NCBI GenBank assembly: GCA_040757775.1
Contig: JBFLWQ010000001.1
Location: forward strand, 122,917-186,916
Source: Thermodesulfobacteriota bacterium
GTDB taxonomy: Bacteria > Desulfobacterota > UBA8473
DNA: 64,000 nt
Direction: 5' to 3'
A program made the translations under genes and the position numbers. The notes beneath the pieces are model-generated. The model did not search any database. It had not been told where the DNA came from and worked only from the letters and a program-made list of their open reading frames with translations. Below are positions 32,798 through 41,283 of the stretch, piece by piece. Within the stretch, counting starts at the first letter, position 1. Each line of letters begins with the position of its first letter.

Positions 32798-33475
32798 ATG
32801 GATTTTAAGATCTTAGCAAAAATTGGTAAAGGAACTAAAAGAAAAAAAAGGGATATAAATCTTCTTGAAGTAGCCGAAGAAATGAAATCTCTTTACACTA
32901 TCCATCAGTCATTAGACAAGGTGGCAAAAATTGTAAAACTTTCTCCTGAAATGGTAAGGCAATTTTTGAAAATTAATGAGTTAGATGAAAGCGTTAAGGA
33001 ATTGATAAAGAATGATTTAATCAAAGGAGTTGATATTGGTTATAGAGTTTCAAAACTTTCTAAAAAAGATCAAATTATATTTGCAAAGCATATTATAGAG
33101 AAGAATATTTCTTCTAAAGATGTAAGAGCCATTGTAAGGTATAAAATTGATAACTCTAAAATGCCTGTAGAAAAAGCCATCAACGAAGTTATCCAGTCAA
33201 AAGATAAAAAGATTTATGTTGCTTACCTTGGGATTGAAGAGGATACTTATGAAAAATTATTAGAGAAAAACAGAGAACATATTCTAATGTCTATCTTTAA
33301 TAATGTTATTCCAAGAGAATCCATTATCTCTTTTGAAATAAATGGGAGGGTAGTAATAGCTAAGGTTCTAAAAGAAGGCTTACAGGAAATGAGAAACAAG
33401 GCAAAAAATTTAAACGTCCCTCTTGCTAAATTAGCCGATGCTTTAGTGAAAGAACATCTGGGAGGTAATAAATAA
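32798..33475 (+). CDS. ParB-related HTH protein lacking the ParB nuclease-fold domain
   Basis: 225 residues. The central HTH (SLDKVAKIVKLSPEMVRQFLKINEL) resembles the second domain of ParB, but no GERR-type box precedes it. C-terminal ~90 residues include a beta-strand region and an RHH-like end (NVPLAKLADALVKEHLG) echoing the tail of the gene upstream. It starts 2 bp after the first ParB gene, so the pair is translationally coupled. It may be a DNA-specificity subunit, which is inference. Confidence 0.6.
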   Translation: MDFKILAKIGKGTKRKKRDINLLEVAEEMKSLYTIHQSLDKVAKIVKLSPEMVRQFLKINELDESVKELIKNDLIKGVDIGYRVSKLSKKDQIIFAKHIIEKNISSKDVRAIVRYKIDNSKMPVEKAINEVIQSKDKKIYVAYLGIEEDTYEKLLEKNREHILMSIFNNVIPRESIISFEINGRVVIAKVLKEGLQEMRNKAKNLNVPLAKLADALVKEHLGGNK

Positions 33476-33477
33476 TC

Positions 33478-34089
33478 ATGCGGACAAGAGCCGATTCTGC
33501 TATTGCCCAAGAATTGGATGAATTACTTGCTAAATCTACACCATATGCTTTATCAAGCCCCTCATTTGGAAGTCCTACCATTCATGATTTTGTTAAAGGG
33601 CTTATACTTTCAACCAATATCATAGAGGTAATTGGTGGTAAAGATAAACATCTCCCAAATGGATTTAGAGCAGACTGGGGACAGGTGATAGATGAAAAAG
33701 ATGGAAACACTTTATCTAAAGAATGCGACATCATAATATATAAAGACAAGCCTCTCAAACTCATTGAAAACAAGTCTATTAGATTTGTACTGGTTGGTAA
33801 GAAACAGACAAAAATAGTCATTGAGGTTAAAAGTAGCATTCAGAGTGTAACCGCTGATATTAGAAATTATTGTAAGGAGTTAAAAAAATCTGTATCTGAT
33901 ATCTGGTTTATTGCTGAGTGTTGCTGGGCAAAGAGTAAAAATAGAGCAGACACTATAGAGCAAGACTTGAAAAATGCAGGATACAAGCATTTTTTCTATT
34001 TTTATAGGATGAATGACAAGACATTAATTAAAACGATTGATTATGAACCATTTATCAAATTTATTAAATTGATTAGAAGAATCAAATGA
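33478..34089 (+). CDS. PD-(D/E)XK-like restriction nuclease
   Basis: 203 residues. The core ECDIIIYKD (Asp84) and KIVIEVKSS (Glu116-x-Lys118) follow the restriction-endonuclease pattern, with preceding helices in HDFVKGLILSTNI. Similar DUF-type nucleases accompany phage-defence cassettes. It starts 2 bp after the preceding stop. Its presence next to a PP-loop enzyme suggests a modification/restriction logic. Target unknown. Confidence 0.65.
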   Translation: MRTRADSAIAQELDELLAKSTPYALSSPSFGSPTIHDFVKGLILSTNIIEVIGGKDKHLPNGFRADWGQVIDEKDGNTLSKECDIIIYKDKPLKLIENKSIRFVLVGKKQTKIVIEVKSSIQSVTADIRNYCKELKKSVSDIWFIAECCWAKSKNRADTIEQDLKNAGYKHFFYFYRMNDKTLIKTIDYEPFIKFIKLIRRIK

Positions 34090-34099
34090 GGCTAAATTC

Positions 34100-35065
34100 A
34101 TGAAAAGTTCTAAAAATAATAATCAATGGTGGCAACCAATAGAGGAAACTTTTGCTGGGATTAGTTTAAAGGGGCTTAAGGTTATATGTCCTCAGTGTGG
34201 AGAACATGGTTTGGTTATTACCAGATGGATAAAAGGTCCTGTATTGAAACCCATTTACATCCTCCATATTAAATGGAGAAAAGCAAGAAAAGTATGTGAA
34301 CTTAGTGAAGAACAGTCTAAGGGTGTTAGGAGTGAAGTTTCTATCTTCAAAAGTGATATTAAGAGACTTTTAGATTCAAGAAAATCGTTTATTCTGTTTA
34401 GTGGAGGGAATGATAGTCTTGCTACTTTGTCTTACCTAAAAGACATTACCAAGGGGGTAAAAAGTGATTTAACTGCAATTTATGTTGATACAACCGCAGG
34501 ACTTCCTGAAAATGCAAAATATGTAAAGGAAGTCTGTAAATATTTGGGTATTAATCTTAAAATAGTAGGCCCCAAGGTGGATTATTTTACTTTGGCTAAA
34601 AAGTGGGGTATCCCAAGCTTTAAATATAGATGGTGCTGTCGTGAGTTGAAAATCAAACCTATTGAAGAATTTCTGAGTACTATAAAAGAACCTAAAGTGG
34701 TTTTTGATGGAATAAGAGCTGCGGAGTCTAATGCAAGAAGACAATATATACCAGTATGGTATCACCCAACTTTTAAGTGCCTTTCTGTTAGCCCCATTTT
34801 CTATTGGTCTAATGAACAGGTAATTTCGTATGTAAATAGTAATGGAATCCCTAAAACCTTTTTGCACTCTTTAGGAACTTCTACAGAATGTTGGTGTGGA
34901 GCATACAAAACAAAATCTGATTTTGAAAAGTTATTTAATTTAGACAGAGATATGTTTTATAAATTAGTTGAAGTAGAAGAAGAAAATAAAGGTAGATATA
35001 CTTTTATTTACGAAAATGGTCAAAAGATTTCGTTAAAAGAATTGGCAAAAACTCTAAAGAAATAA
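34100..35065 (+). CDS. PAPS-reductase/DndC-family PP-loop enzyme
   Basis: 321 residues. N-terminal zinc knuckle CPQCG (Cys30/33). The ATP-pyrophosphatase PP-loop is ILFSGGNDS (101-106). Further family features: YVDTTAGLPE, YRWCCRELKIKP (Cys179/180), GIRAAESNAR and ECWCGAYKTKSDF (Cys264/266). A CC...CxC set could hold an iron-sulphur cluster, as in APS reductases and DndC. Members activate sulphate esters or insert sulphur; in Dnd systems they act in DNA phosphorothioation. The canonical C-terminal ECGLH of assimilatory enzymes is absent, arguing against sulphate assimilation. Confidence 0.8.
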   Translation: MKSSKNNNQWWQPIEETFAGISLKGLKVICPQCGEHGLVITRWIKGPVLKPIYILHIKWRKARKVCELSEEQSKGVRSEVSIFKSDIKRLLDSRKSFILFSGGNDSLATLSYLKDITKGVKSDLTAIYVDTTAGLPENAKYVKEVCKYLGINLKIVGPKVDYFTLAKKWGIPSFKYRWCCRELKIKPIEEFLSTIKEPKVVFDGIRAAESNARRQYIPVWYHPTFKCLSVSPIFYWSNEQVISYVNSNGIPKTFLHSLGTSTECWCGAYKTKSDFEKLFNLDRDMFYKLVEVEEENKGRYTFIYENGQKISLKELAKTLKK

Positions 35066-35088
35066 CAATTGATAGTCAGTTGTCTTTT
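35064..35088 (+). terminator. Terminator after the PAPS-family gene
   Basis: ACAATTGA-TAG-TCAGTTGT stem (eight pairs including one G-T) overlapping the stop codon, followed by TTTT. It closes the four-gene transcript before the right boundary. Confidence 0.5.
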
Positions 35089-35091
35089 GAT

Positions 35092-35120
35092 AATTTTGCC
35101 AATAAAAGAAAAGCGACCAA
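35092..35120 (-). repeat. Right inverted boundary sequence of the ParB/PAPS cassette
   Basis: AATTTTGCCAATAA (35092-35105) and AAAGCGACCAA (35110-35120) are exact reverse complements of the two blocks at 31875-31888 and 31836-31846. Spacing between blocks is shorter (4 versus 28 bases). Confidence 0.7.
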
Positions 35121-35211
35121 GTTCAGCTAACACGGTTTTGTGGTAAGCTACGCTTCCTTAAATTTTGCTCCATAAAACTTCACAACCACCTGATAGTTTA
35201 AAGGAAAACAA

Positions 35212-35379
35212 GTGAACAAAAAGGGAAAAGATAAACTTGAAAAAGCCCTTAAAGCTTACTTTAGAGAAATTCATGGAATTTATATGGGGGGTAATTTCCG
35301 GGAGGAAAGCTTTTATCCCTCGTTAAAGGGGCTTATGGAAGACTATTCTCAACTTTTCTCCCTGAAAGGTGGTTTGTGA
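35212..35379 (+). pseudogene. Truncated N-terminus of a type ISP/IIG-like DNA methylase
   Basis: 55 codons from GTG: LEKALKAYFREIHGIYMGGN and REESFYPSLKGLMED match the N-terminal start of large N6-adenine methylase/restriction fusions, which normally run beyond 1,000 residues. The frame stops after SLKGGL with no methylase motif anywhere downstream. It looks like the relic of a restriction gene deleted when the adjacent cassette arrived. It could still be translated as a peptide. The rest of the 35066-35461 gap shows no gene. Confidence 0.6.
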
Positions 35380-35461
35380 ACTGCCCCTACAATTTTAAGG
35401 AAGGGGAATTATCCGGTAAAGACCTTCTGGAAAGTAGCCGAAAAAACATAAAAGGAAATCT

Positions 35462-36304
35462 ATGGACCAGGAAACAAAGCCTAAATTTAAGATAGCCATC
35501 CTGCTTTTTGTTGCAACTTTAGCCACAACAATAATTGCCGGGGCGATTCAACAGGGGGTAAATCCCATAGAAACCCCTTTTAAAATCGTGAAGGGCATGC
35601 CCTTTGCTTTGACATTGATATTTATTCTGCTGTCCCATGAATTGGGTCATTATATCATGTCCAAAAGACACAATATCAATGTTACCCTACCCTATTTTAT
35701 CCCAGCCCCATCGTTTATTGGAACCTTCGGGGCATTTATAAAGATGAAATCACCCTTAGTGGACAGAAAGACCCTATTGGATATAGGTGCTAGCGGCCCA
35801 TTGGTTGGAACTATCGTTTCCATCCCCTTTCTCATCATGGGCTTGAAGTTGTCTGAAGTAAAAATAGCAACTGAGCCTGGTGGTGCAGCCCTGGGTTCTT
35901 CGATACTTTTCTCCCTTCTTGCCAAACTCACCCTGGGTTCTCTTCCGGAAAGTTACGATATTATCTTACATCCCATAGGGTTTGCCGGATGGATAGGGTT
36001 ATTGGTTACTTCACTGAACCTTCTGCCTGTAGGACAGCTTGATGGGGGACACGTAGCCTATGCAATCATGGGAGAAAAACAAAAAAGGCTTTCCATAATC
36101 ACCGTTTTCTTCCTCTTTGCCCTGGGTTTCTTTGGCTGGAAGGGATGGTTTATCTGGGGGTTTTTGCTCCTGTTAATGGGGATAAGACACCCTCGTCCAC
36201 TTGACCAGTGGACACCGCTGGACAGAAGAAGGAAAATTATCGGGTGGATAACCCTCATTACATTTGTTTTAACCTTTACCCCCATGCCGTTTAGGTATAT
36301 TTAG
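35462..36304 (+). CDS. Site-2-protease-type M50 membrane metalloprotease
   Basis: 280 residues with about six membrane helices. HELGH (His59-Glu60-x2-His63) gives the first zinc site; the third ligand Asp lies in LLPVGQLDGGHVAYA. An internal PDZ is absent, as in the short plant EGY/archaeal-type members. It cleaves membrane-spanning substrates within the bilayer. Substrate unknown. It may be cotranscribed with downstream envelope genes. Confidence 0.88.
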   Translation: MDQETKPKFKIAILLFVATLATTIIAGAIQQGVNPIETPFKIVKGMPFALTLIFILLSHELGHYIMSKRHNINVTLPYFIPAPSFIGTFGAFIKMKSPLVDRKTLLDIGASGPLVGTIVSIPFLIMGLKLSEVKIATEPGGAALGSSILFSLLAKLTLGSLPESYDIILHPIGFAGWIGLLVTSLNLLPVGQLDGGHVAYAIMGEKQKRLSIITVFFLFALGFFGWKGWFIWGFLLLLMGIRHPRPLDQWTPLDRRRKIIGWITLITFVLTFTPMPFRYI

Positions 36305-36345
36305 ATTCTTACACATTCAATCTGAGAATTTGTCTCTAAGAATTT

Positions 36346-36438
36346 AGGATTCGAGGGGTCAAGGATTCGAGGGGTCAAGAAGAGTAGAAAGACCAGGTTT
36401 TCACTTGACCCCTTGAATCCTCGAATCCTTGAATCCTT
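36346..36438. repeat. Direct and inverted 16-bp repeats before the transglutaminase-like gene
   Basis: AGGATTCGAGGGGTCA occurs twice in tandem (36346-36377). Its reverse complement occurs as TTGACCCCTTGAATCCTCGA and following at 36404-36438, so a long hairpin can form. A related decayed sequence lies near 26147-26170. Confidence 0.65.
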
Positions 36439-36450
36439 TCAATCTGAAAA

Positions 36451-37938
36451 ATGAAAATATTAAAAGGATACTCTAAGATACTGGCCATCTCCATCATTGC
36501 CTTCTGGTTGGTAATGATGGGGCTGCTGGTCAAAAGGACATACTTTAATATCCCGGAATTCTCCCAGCCCCCGGCTCTGGCAGATATTGATAAAGCCGAC
36601 CTTATCTTAGGAGAAGAATGGATGGGCATCTATATGGGTAAGGATAAGATCGGATACAGTGTCACAAATATCCAGAAGGGGAACGACATCTATCTGGTCT
36701 CAGAGAGAACCTTAATGAGGCTAAATGTGATGGGTACCCCTCAGGAGATAACAATTCTTACAAACGCTATCCTTGGCAGGGATTTTTCTATAAAATCGTT
36801 TCGTTTCGATCTTCAATCCGGCGTGGTTAAATTCCATGCCCAGGCAAAGGTTAATGAAACTGAGATGGAACTGTATATACATTCAGGAGGACGTAATATT
36901 AGAAAGGAAATCCCATTAAAAACAACCCCTTATTTGCCGGGCAGCTTAAGGCTCATGTTATTACAGCAGGGACTGACTGTCGGAAAGGAGTTTAGAGTCC
37001 CGATATTCGACCCTTCAACGATGAGCAATGAAGATATAGTTGTCAAGATTGAGGGAAAAGAAAGGCTCAAAATTGGCAATGAGAGCATTTTAGCATATCG
37101 CCTGAAAGAGTCTTTCAGAGGTTTAGTGGTTAGGTCATGGATCAGTGAAGAAGGCAAGACACTGAAAGAGGAAAGTCCTATGGGAATGGTAATGGTAAAG
37201 GAGACGAAAGAAGAGGCATTAACAAAGAACTGGGGTAGAGGCACCGGTACTGATATTATCCTGTCTACTGCCGTACCGGTAAATATCCGTATCGAAAACC
37301 CCAAACTTGTTAAGTACCTGAAGGTAAGACTCAGGGGTATTCCCCTGAGTGATTTCAACCTTACAAGTGGCAGACAGGTATTGAAAGGGGATATTCTCGA
37401 AATAACCCGAGAAGAGACCAAGACCATCAAAACATATTTTTTACCTCTAAAGGAAAGGGGATTTGAGGAGCATCTCAAACCATCCCATTTAGTTCAGAGC
37501 AACGATGCAAAGATAATAGAAGAAGCAAAGAGAATAGTTGGAAATGAGAAAGATGCCTTAAAGGCAGCAAAAAGAATAATGGAGTGGGTCTATCAAAGCA
37601 TAGATAAGAAACCTACCATAAGTATCCCGAGCGCTCTTGAGGTACTGGAATCAAAGGTTGGAGATTGTAACGAACATACAACCCTTTTCACAGCATTGAC
37701 CAGAGCAGTGGGGATACCAACCAGGATCATTACAGGCATTGTTTTATCCGATAATAATTTTTATTATCACGCATGGGCAGAAGTATATGTAGGAAAGTGG
37801 CTGTCCCTTGACCCAACTATGGACCAATTCCCTGCAGATGCCACCCATATAGGATTTGTAGAGGGTGAACTCGATAAACAGGTTGAGATGATGAAGGTGA
37901 TCGGGCATCTAAAGGCAGAAATTCTGGAGCACAAATGA
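36451..37938 (+). CDS. Membrane-anchored transglutaminase-like protease-fold protein
   Basis: 495 residues. N-terminal signal anchor (about 8-28). The C-terminal ~130 residues form a transglutaminase-like domain with the triad Cys406 (VGDCNEHTT), His440 (YYHAWAEVY) and Asp454 (LSLDPT). The ~330-residue middle is beta-rich. It should lie outside the inner membrane. Its stop overlaps the next ABC gene by 4 bases, so function with that exporter is likely. Such proteins act as peptidases or crosslinkers; the substrate is unknown. Confidence 0.85.
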   Translation: MKILKGYSKILAISIIAFWLVMMGLLVKRTYFNIPEFSQPPALADIDKADLILGEEWMGIYMGKDKIGYSVTNIQKGNDIYLVSERTLMRLNVMGTPQEITILTNAILGRDFSIKSFRFDLQSGVVKFHAQAKVNETEMELYIHSGGRNIRKEIPLKTTPYLPGSLRLMLLQQGLTVGKEFRVPIFDPSTMSNEDIVVKIEGKERLKIGNESILAYRLKESFRGLVVRSWISEEGKTLKEESPMGMVMVKETKEEALTKNWGRGTGTDIILSTAVPVNIRIENPKLVKYLKVRLRGIPLSDFNLTSGRQVLKGDILEITREETKTIKTYFLPLKERGFEEHLKPSHLVQSNDAKIIEEAKRIVGNEKDALKAAKRIMEWVYQSIDKKPTISIPSALEVLESKVGDCNEHTTLFTALTRAVGIPTRIITGIVLSDNNFYYHAWAEVYVGKWLSLDPTMDQFPADATHIGFVEGELDKQVEMMKVIGHLKAEILEHK

Positions 37939-38696
37939 TTCAACTCATTGACCTAACAAAGAGATACAGTAAGGTAAAAGCACTAGACAATATCAATCTG
38001 GAGGTGAAATCGGGGGAGATATTCGGGTTTCTTGGGCCTAATGGTGCAGGGAAGACTACTGCTATTAAGATAATGGTAGGGCTGCTTAAACCGACCTCCG
38101 GGAGAGTTATAATCGATGGGTACGACATTATTACAAATCCAATGGAAGCAAAGAAAGTAGTTGGTTTTATTCCAGACCGTCCCTTCCTCTATGAAAAACT
38201 GACAGGTAAAGAGTTTCTTCGCTTTATGGCAGGTCTATACAGTATTGACACAAATAGCTATGAAAGTAAAATCTCTGAACTTCTGGAACTCTTTGAACTT
38301 ACTCCCTGGGGTAACGAACTGATAGAAGGGTATTCTCATGGAATGCAGCAGCGACTGGTAATGTCATCAGCCTTGATCCATAACCCTAAAGTGATAATAG
38401 TGGATGAACCTATGGTGGGGTTAGACCCTAAAGGTGCCAGATTGGTTAAAGAGATTTTCAAGATGATGTCCTCCCGGGGTACTACCATTTTTATGTCTAC
38501 CCACACTCTGGAGATTGCTGAAGAGATGTGTAACAGGATAGCAATCATTCAGGAGGGTAAGGTAATTGCATTGGGGACAATGGATGAGCTTAGAAATAAA
38601 GCAGAGTATACCAAGGATCAGAGGCTGGAATCTGTCTTTCTGTCACTTACTGGTGGCGAAGAGATGAAGGGAATCATCGATGTTCTTAAGAGATAG
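37935..38696 (+). CDS. ABC transporter ATP-binding protein
   Basis: 253 residues, ABC-2-type exporter ATPase. Walker A GPNGAGKT (34-41), signature YSHGMQQRL, Walker B VIIVDEPMVGLDPKG, H-loop MSTHTLEIAE. Overlaps the transglutaminase-like gene (ATGA) and is followed 10 bp later by the permease; the three form an operon. Confidence 0.93.
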   Translation: MIQLIDLTKRYSKVKALDNINLEVKSGEIFGFLGPNGAGKTTAIKIMVGLLKPTSGRVIIDGYDIITNPMEAKKVVGFIPDRPFLYEKLTGKEFLRFMAGLYSIDTNSYESKISELLELFELTPWGNELIEGYSHGMQQRLVMSSALIHNPKVIIVDEPMVGLDPKGARLVKEIFKMMSSRGTTIFMSTHTLEIAEEMCNRIAIIQEGKVIALGTMDELRNKAEYTKDQRLESVFLSLTGGEEMKGIIDVLKR

Positions 38697-38706
38697 TTAA
38701 AGAAAA

Positions 38707-40404
38707 ATGGAAAACGTCACTCTACTGTTAACCCCACGGCTAATCTCCTTAAAAAACCGGATAAACAGCCGGGATAAATGGGAAATGGCAAAGGCAACCA
38801 TGCTTCTGTTGCTGGCTGTCTTTTTCTGGATCGGGGTATTTATCGGGGTTTACAGGGTCTTAACATACTTTCAGGGTATTGAGGTCATAGGGGACCTGCT
38901 GGCAAGAAGATTGCTTTCCATGCTATTCCTTACCTTCTTTTCCATCTTACTCTTCAGTAATGTAATAACCTCCTTATCCACCTTTTATCTTTCAGATGAC
39001 CTCAATCTGATACATTCAGCCCCTGTCTCCCTTAGCAAGATATATCTGGCAAGATTTATTGAGACAATTGTCGATAGTTCGTGGATGATACTCCTCTTTG
39101 GACTGCCGGTGTTTATCGCGTATGGATTTGTGTACGGTGCATCTTTAACATACTATTTGTGGCTGATCAGTGTAATAATCCCCTTCCTTATCATTCCGGC
39201 AGGACTGGGTATAATCCTGACAATGGTTTTGGTAAACGCATTTCCTGCAAAGAGGACTAAAGATATATTTCTGCTGCTTTCTATTGTAGTTGTAGTAATA
39301 CTGTATTTCCTTTTCCGCTTCCTCAGACCAGAGAAGCTTGTTGATCCTGACACATTTTCTGCTGTAGCAGCTTACCTTACTGCACTAAAGACACCTTCGT
39401 CTCCTTTTCTCCCAAGCCATTGGGCAACTGAGGCGATTCTCCCCCTTCTTCAAAACTCCCCGGGCAGTCCTGTCTTCTTTTTACTCCTCCTTTTAAGTAC
39501 AGGATTGGCATTGATTGTAATTGGAAATTACCTTTCCTCCTATCTGTACTATGACGGGTGGTCAAAAGCACAAGAGGCTAAAAAATCCACCATATCAAAG
39601 ACCAGGGTAATAGATAGACTTATCACCTTTTTTACCAGACACTTCTCTCCTCAAACCAGGGCTTTAATAATAAAGGATATAAAGACTTTCCTCAGAGATA
39701 CTACACAATGGTCACAGTTGTTCCTATTGGCTGCCCTGGTTGTCGTGTATCTATACAACTTCAGTGTTCTCCCCCTGGACAGGTCACCTATCCCTACCTT
39801 TTATCTGCAAAACCTGATTTCTTTCTTAAACATGGGGCTGGCTGGATTTGTCCTTTCTGCTATAGCAGCAAGGTTTGCATTCCCCGCTGTAAGCCTGGAG
39901 GGACCATCATTCTGGATAATCGGAACCTCACCCATAACCATAAGAAGTTTCCTCTGGAGCAAGTTCTTTATCAACCTCCTGCCTTTGCTGGTAGTAGCGG
40001 AGATCCTTATAATCCTGTCAAATTACCTTCTGAAGGTCAGCAATTTCATGATGCTCCTCTCATCGATTACCGTATTCTGTATGACCTTTGGCATAATAAG
40101 CCTGGCTATTGGAATTGGGGCTTCTTATCCAAGATTCAATGTAGAAAATGTAGCAAAAATGGCAACCAGCTTTGGCGGAGTGGTCTACATGATATGCAGT
40201 ATGATCTTTATTGGTCTGATAGTTATGTTGGAGGCATGGCCGGTATACATAATATTTATGTCCCAGATAACCCATCACCAACTTCATCTTTCGCAATGGA
40301 TAGCAATATGGCTATCATTCTTTGCTGTAGGTGTTATAAACGTTCTTGCTGTTTTCCTGCCGATGAAAATTGGGGTAAGGAAGCTGTCTGAGATGGAAAA
40401 GTGA
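38707..40404 (+). CDS. ABC exporter permease
   Basis: 565 residues with about twelve hydrophobic segments, hydrophilic N-terminus and a central soluble loop (around 285-320). Layout fits putative ABC exporter permeases of the ABC-2 type. Forms the membrane part for the ATPase upstream. Its stop codon lies at the start of a MITE-like repeat, suggesting insertion directly at the gene end. Confidence 0.85.
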   Translation: MENVTLLLTPRLISLKNRINSRDKWEMAKATMLLLLAVFFWIGVFIGVYRVLTYFQGIEVIGDLLARRLLSMLFLTFFSILLFSNVITSLSTFYLSDDLNLIHSAPVSLSKIYLARFIETIVDSSWMILLFGLPVFIAYGFVYGASLTYYLWLISVIIPFLIIPAGLGIILTMVLVNAFPAKRTKDIFLLLSIVVVVILYFLFRFLRPEKLVDPDTFSAVAAYLTALKTPSSPFLPSHWATEAILPLLQNSPGSPVFFLLLLLSTGLALIVIGNYLSSYLYYDGWSKAQEAKKSTISKTRVIDRLITFFTRHFSPQTRALIIKDIKTFLRDTTQWSQLFLLAALVVVYLYNFSVLPLDRSPIPTFYLQNLISFLNMGLAGFVLSAIAARFAFPAVSLEGPSFWIIGTSPITIRSFLWSKFFINLLPLLVVAEILIILSNYLLKVSNFMMLLSSITVFCMTFGIISLAIGIGASYPRFNVENVAKMATSFGGVVYMICSMIFIGLIVMLEAWPVYIIFMSQITHHQLHLSQWIAIWLSFFAVGVINVLAVFLPMKIGVRKLSEMEK

Positions 40405-40556
40405 CGGCTTCGTAAAAAGTCCATCTGCGGCGTTGCGCTGCATCCCTCGTCGTTACAGCGTAACTATAAGTACGCTTCACTCCTCGTGATTTGCGCGCCT
40501 TGCATCTGGAGCTTTTTACTGTGCCGTCCGATTTTTGACTTTTTACGACTTCATCA
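40403..40556 (+). repeat. MITE-like repeat, copy 2
   Basis: Begins GACGGCTTCGTAAAAAGTC and ends GACTTTTTACGACTTCAT. AAAAGT flanks both sides as a possible target duplication. Internal segment TTTGCGCGCCTTGCATC is shared with the other copies. It separates the exporter operon from the MazEF-type pair. Confidence 0.85.
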
Positions 40557-40563
40557 AAAGTAG

Positions 40564-40616
40564 TTGACGAAGGTGTATAATTCTGCTATAAAATGATGTA
40601 TAAAAATGGTGTATAA
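40564..40616 (+). promoter_or_regulatory. Promoter and repeated operator of the MazEF-type pair
   Basis: TTGACG (40564-40569), 17-bp spacer, TATAAA (40587-40592). Three copies of GRTGTATAA (40572, 40595, 40608) overlap or follow the promoter. Ribbon-helix-helix antitoxins autorepress through such direct repeats, so these are likely operator half-sites. Confidence 0.6.
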
Positions 40617-40631
40617 TGGAGGTGCAGAAAT

Positions 40632-40892
40632 ATGACTTTAGCAGTGCAAAGAAAACATGTCAGAATTAATATCCAGGTTCCGGGCGAAACAAGGGATAAA
40701 CTGGCTGAAGTAGCGTCTCTGCAGGGGAAAAAGATCTCGGCACTGGTTCGGGAGTCGATTGATGAAAAAATCAGCCGGATTGAAAGAGAATTATTTGAGG
40801 AGAAGATGAAGACGGCGTACGAGGGGCTGAGCGAGGAGAACGCCTGCATATCCGAAGATTTCAAATATGTTGACTCAGAAAACCTGGCATGA
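40632..40892 (+). CDS. Ribbon-helix-helix antitoxin of a MazF-type pair
   Basis: 86 residues. RHH DNA-binding start (KHVRINIQVPGETRDKLAEVASLQGK, residues about 8-33) followed by an acidic helical tail that should wrap the toxin. The toxin gene follows by 14 bp. It is expected to repress its own promoter. Confidence 0.8.
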   Translation: MTLAVQRKHVRINIQVPGETRDKLAEVASLQGKKISALVRESIDEKISRIERELFEEKMKTAYEGLSEENACISEDFKYVDSENLA

Positions 40893-40906
40893 AAGGAGCA
40901 TAAAAC

Positions 40907-41260
40907 ATGACACCGATAGAAGTTAAACGCGGTGAAATCTACTATGCCAACCTCGACCCGGTTCTGGGAAGCGAAACAGGCAAAACCCGACCTGTGCTCA
41001 TCATTCAAAATGACATAGGCAACACATACTCCCCAACCACAATCGTGGCAATTATTACCGAATATTCGCAAAAGAAGGCGTCGTATCCGATCTGTGTGGC
41101 CGTTCCCAAATCCGAAAACCTGAGAAAAGATTCTATAGTGAATTTGTCCCAGATCAGGACCATTGATAAAAACCGCCTGTCGGCGACAAGGCTTGCTGTT
41201 CTTTCCCCCAAGTTGATGGAAAGAGTCGATGACGCATTGAGGCACAGTCTTGCCCTCTGA
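40907..41260 (+). CDS. mazF: MazF/PemK-family mRNA interferase
   Basis: 117 residues: VKRGEIYYANLDPVLGSETGK, RPVLIIQNDIGN, and SIVNLSQIRTIDKNRL are MazF hallmarks, including the catalytic Arg of TRPV and the Ser/Thr region. Cleaves mRNA at short sequences when free of its antitoxin. Translationally close to the RHH antitoxin gene. Confidence 0.92.
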   Translation: MTPIEVKRGEIYYANLDPVLGSETGKTRPVLIIQNDIGNTYSPTTIVAIITEYSQKKASYPICVAVPKSENLRKDSIVNLSQIRTIDKNRLSATRLAVLSPKLMERVDDALRHSLAL

Positions 41261-41283
41261 AAAATAGATGCGCGGTAAAAGAG

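Noticed and set aside
39708-40391. 227-codon plus-strand frame in the permease gene
   Set aside because: Different frame from a clear membrane permease; Cys/Pro-rich shadow.
40586-41245. 219-codon minus-strand frame over the MazEF-type pair
   Set aside because: Antisense to two recognised genes, without a ribosome site or recognised domain.
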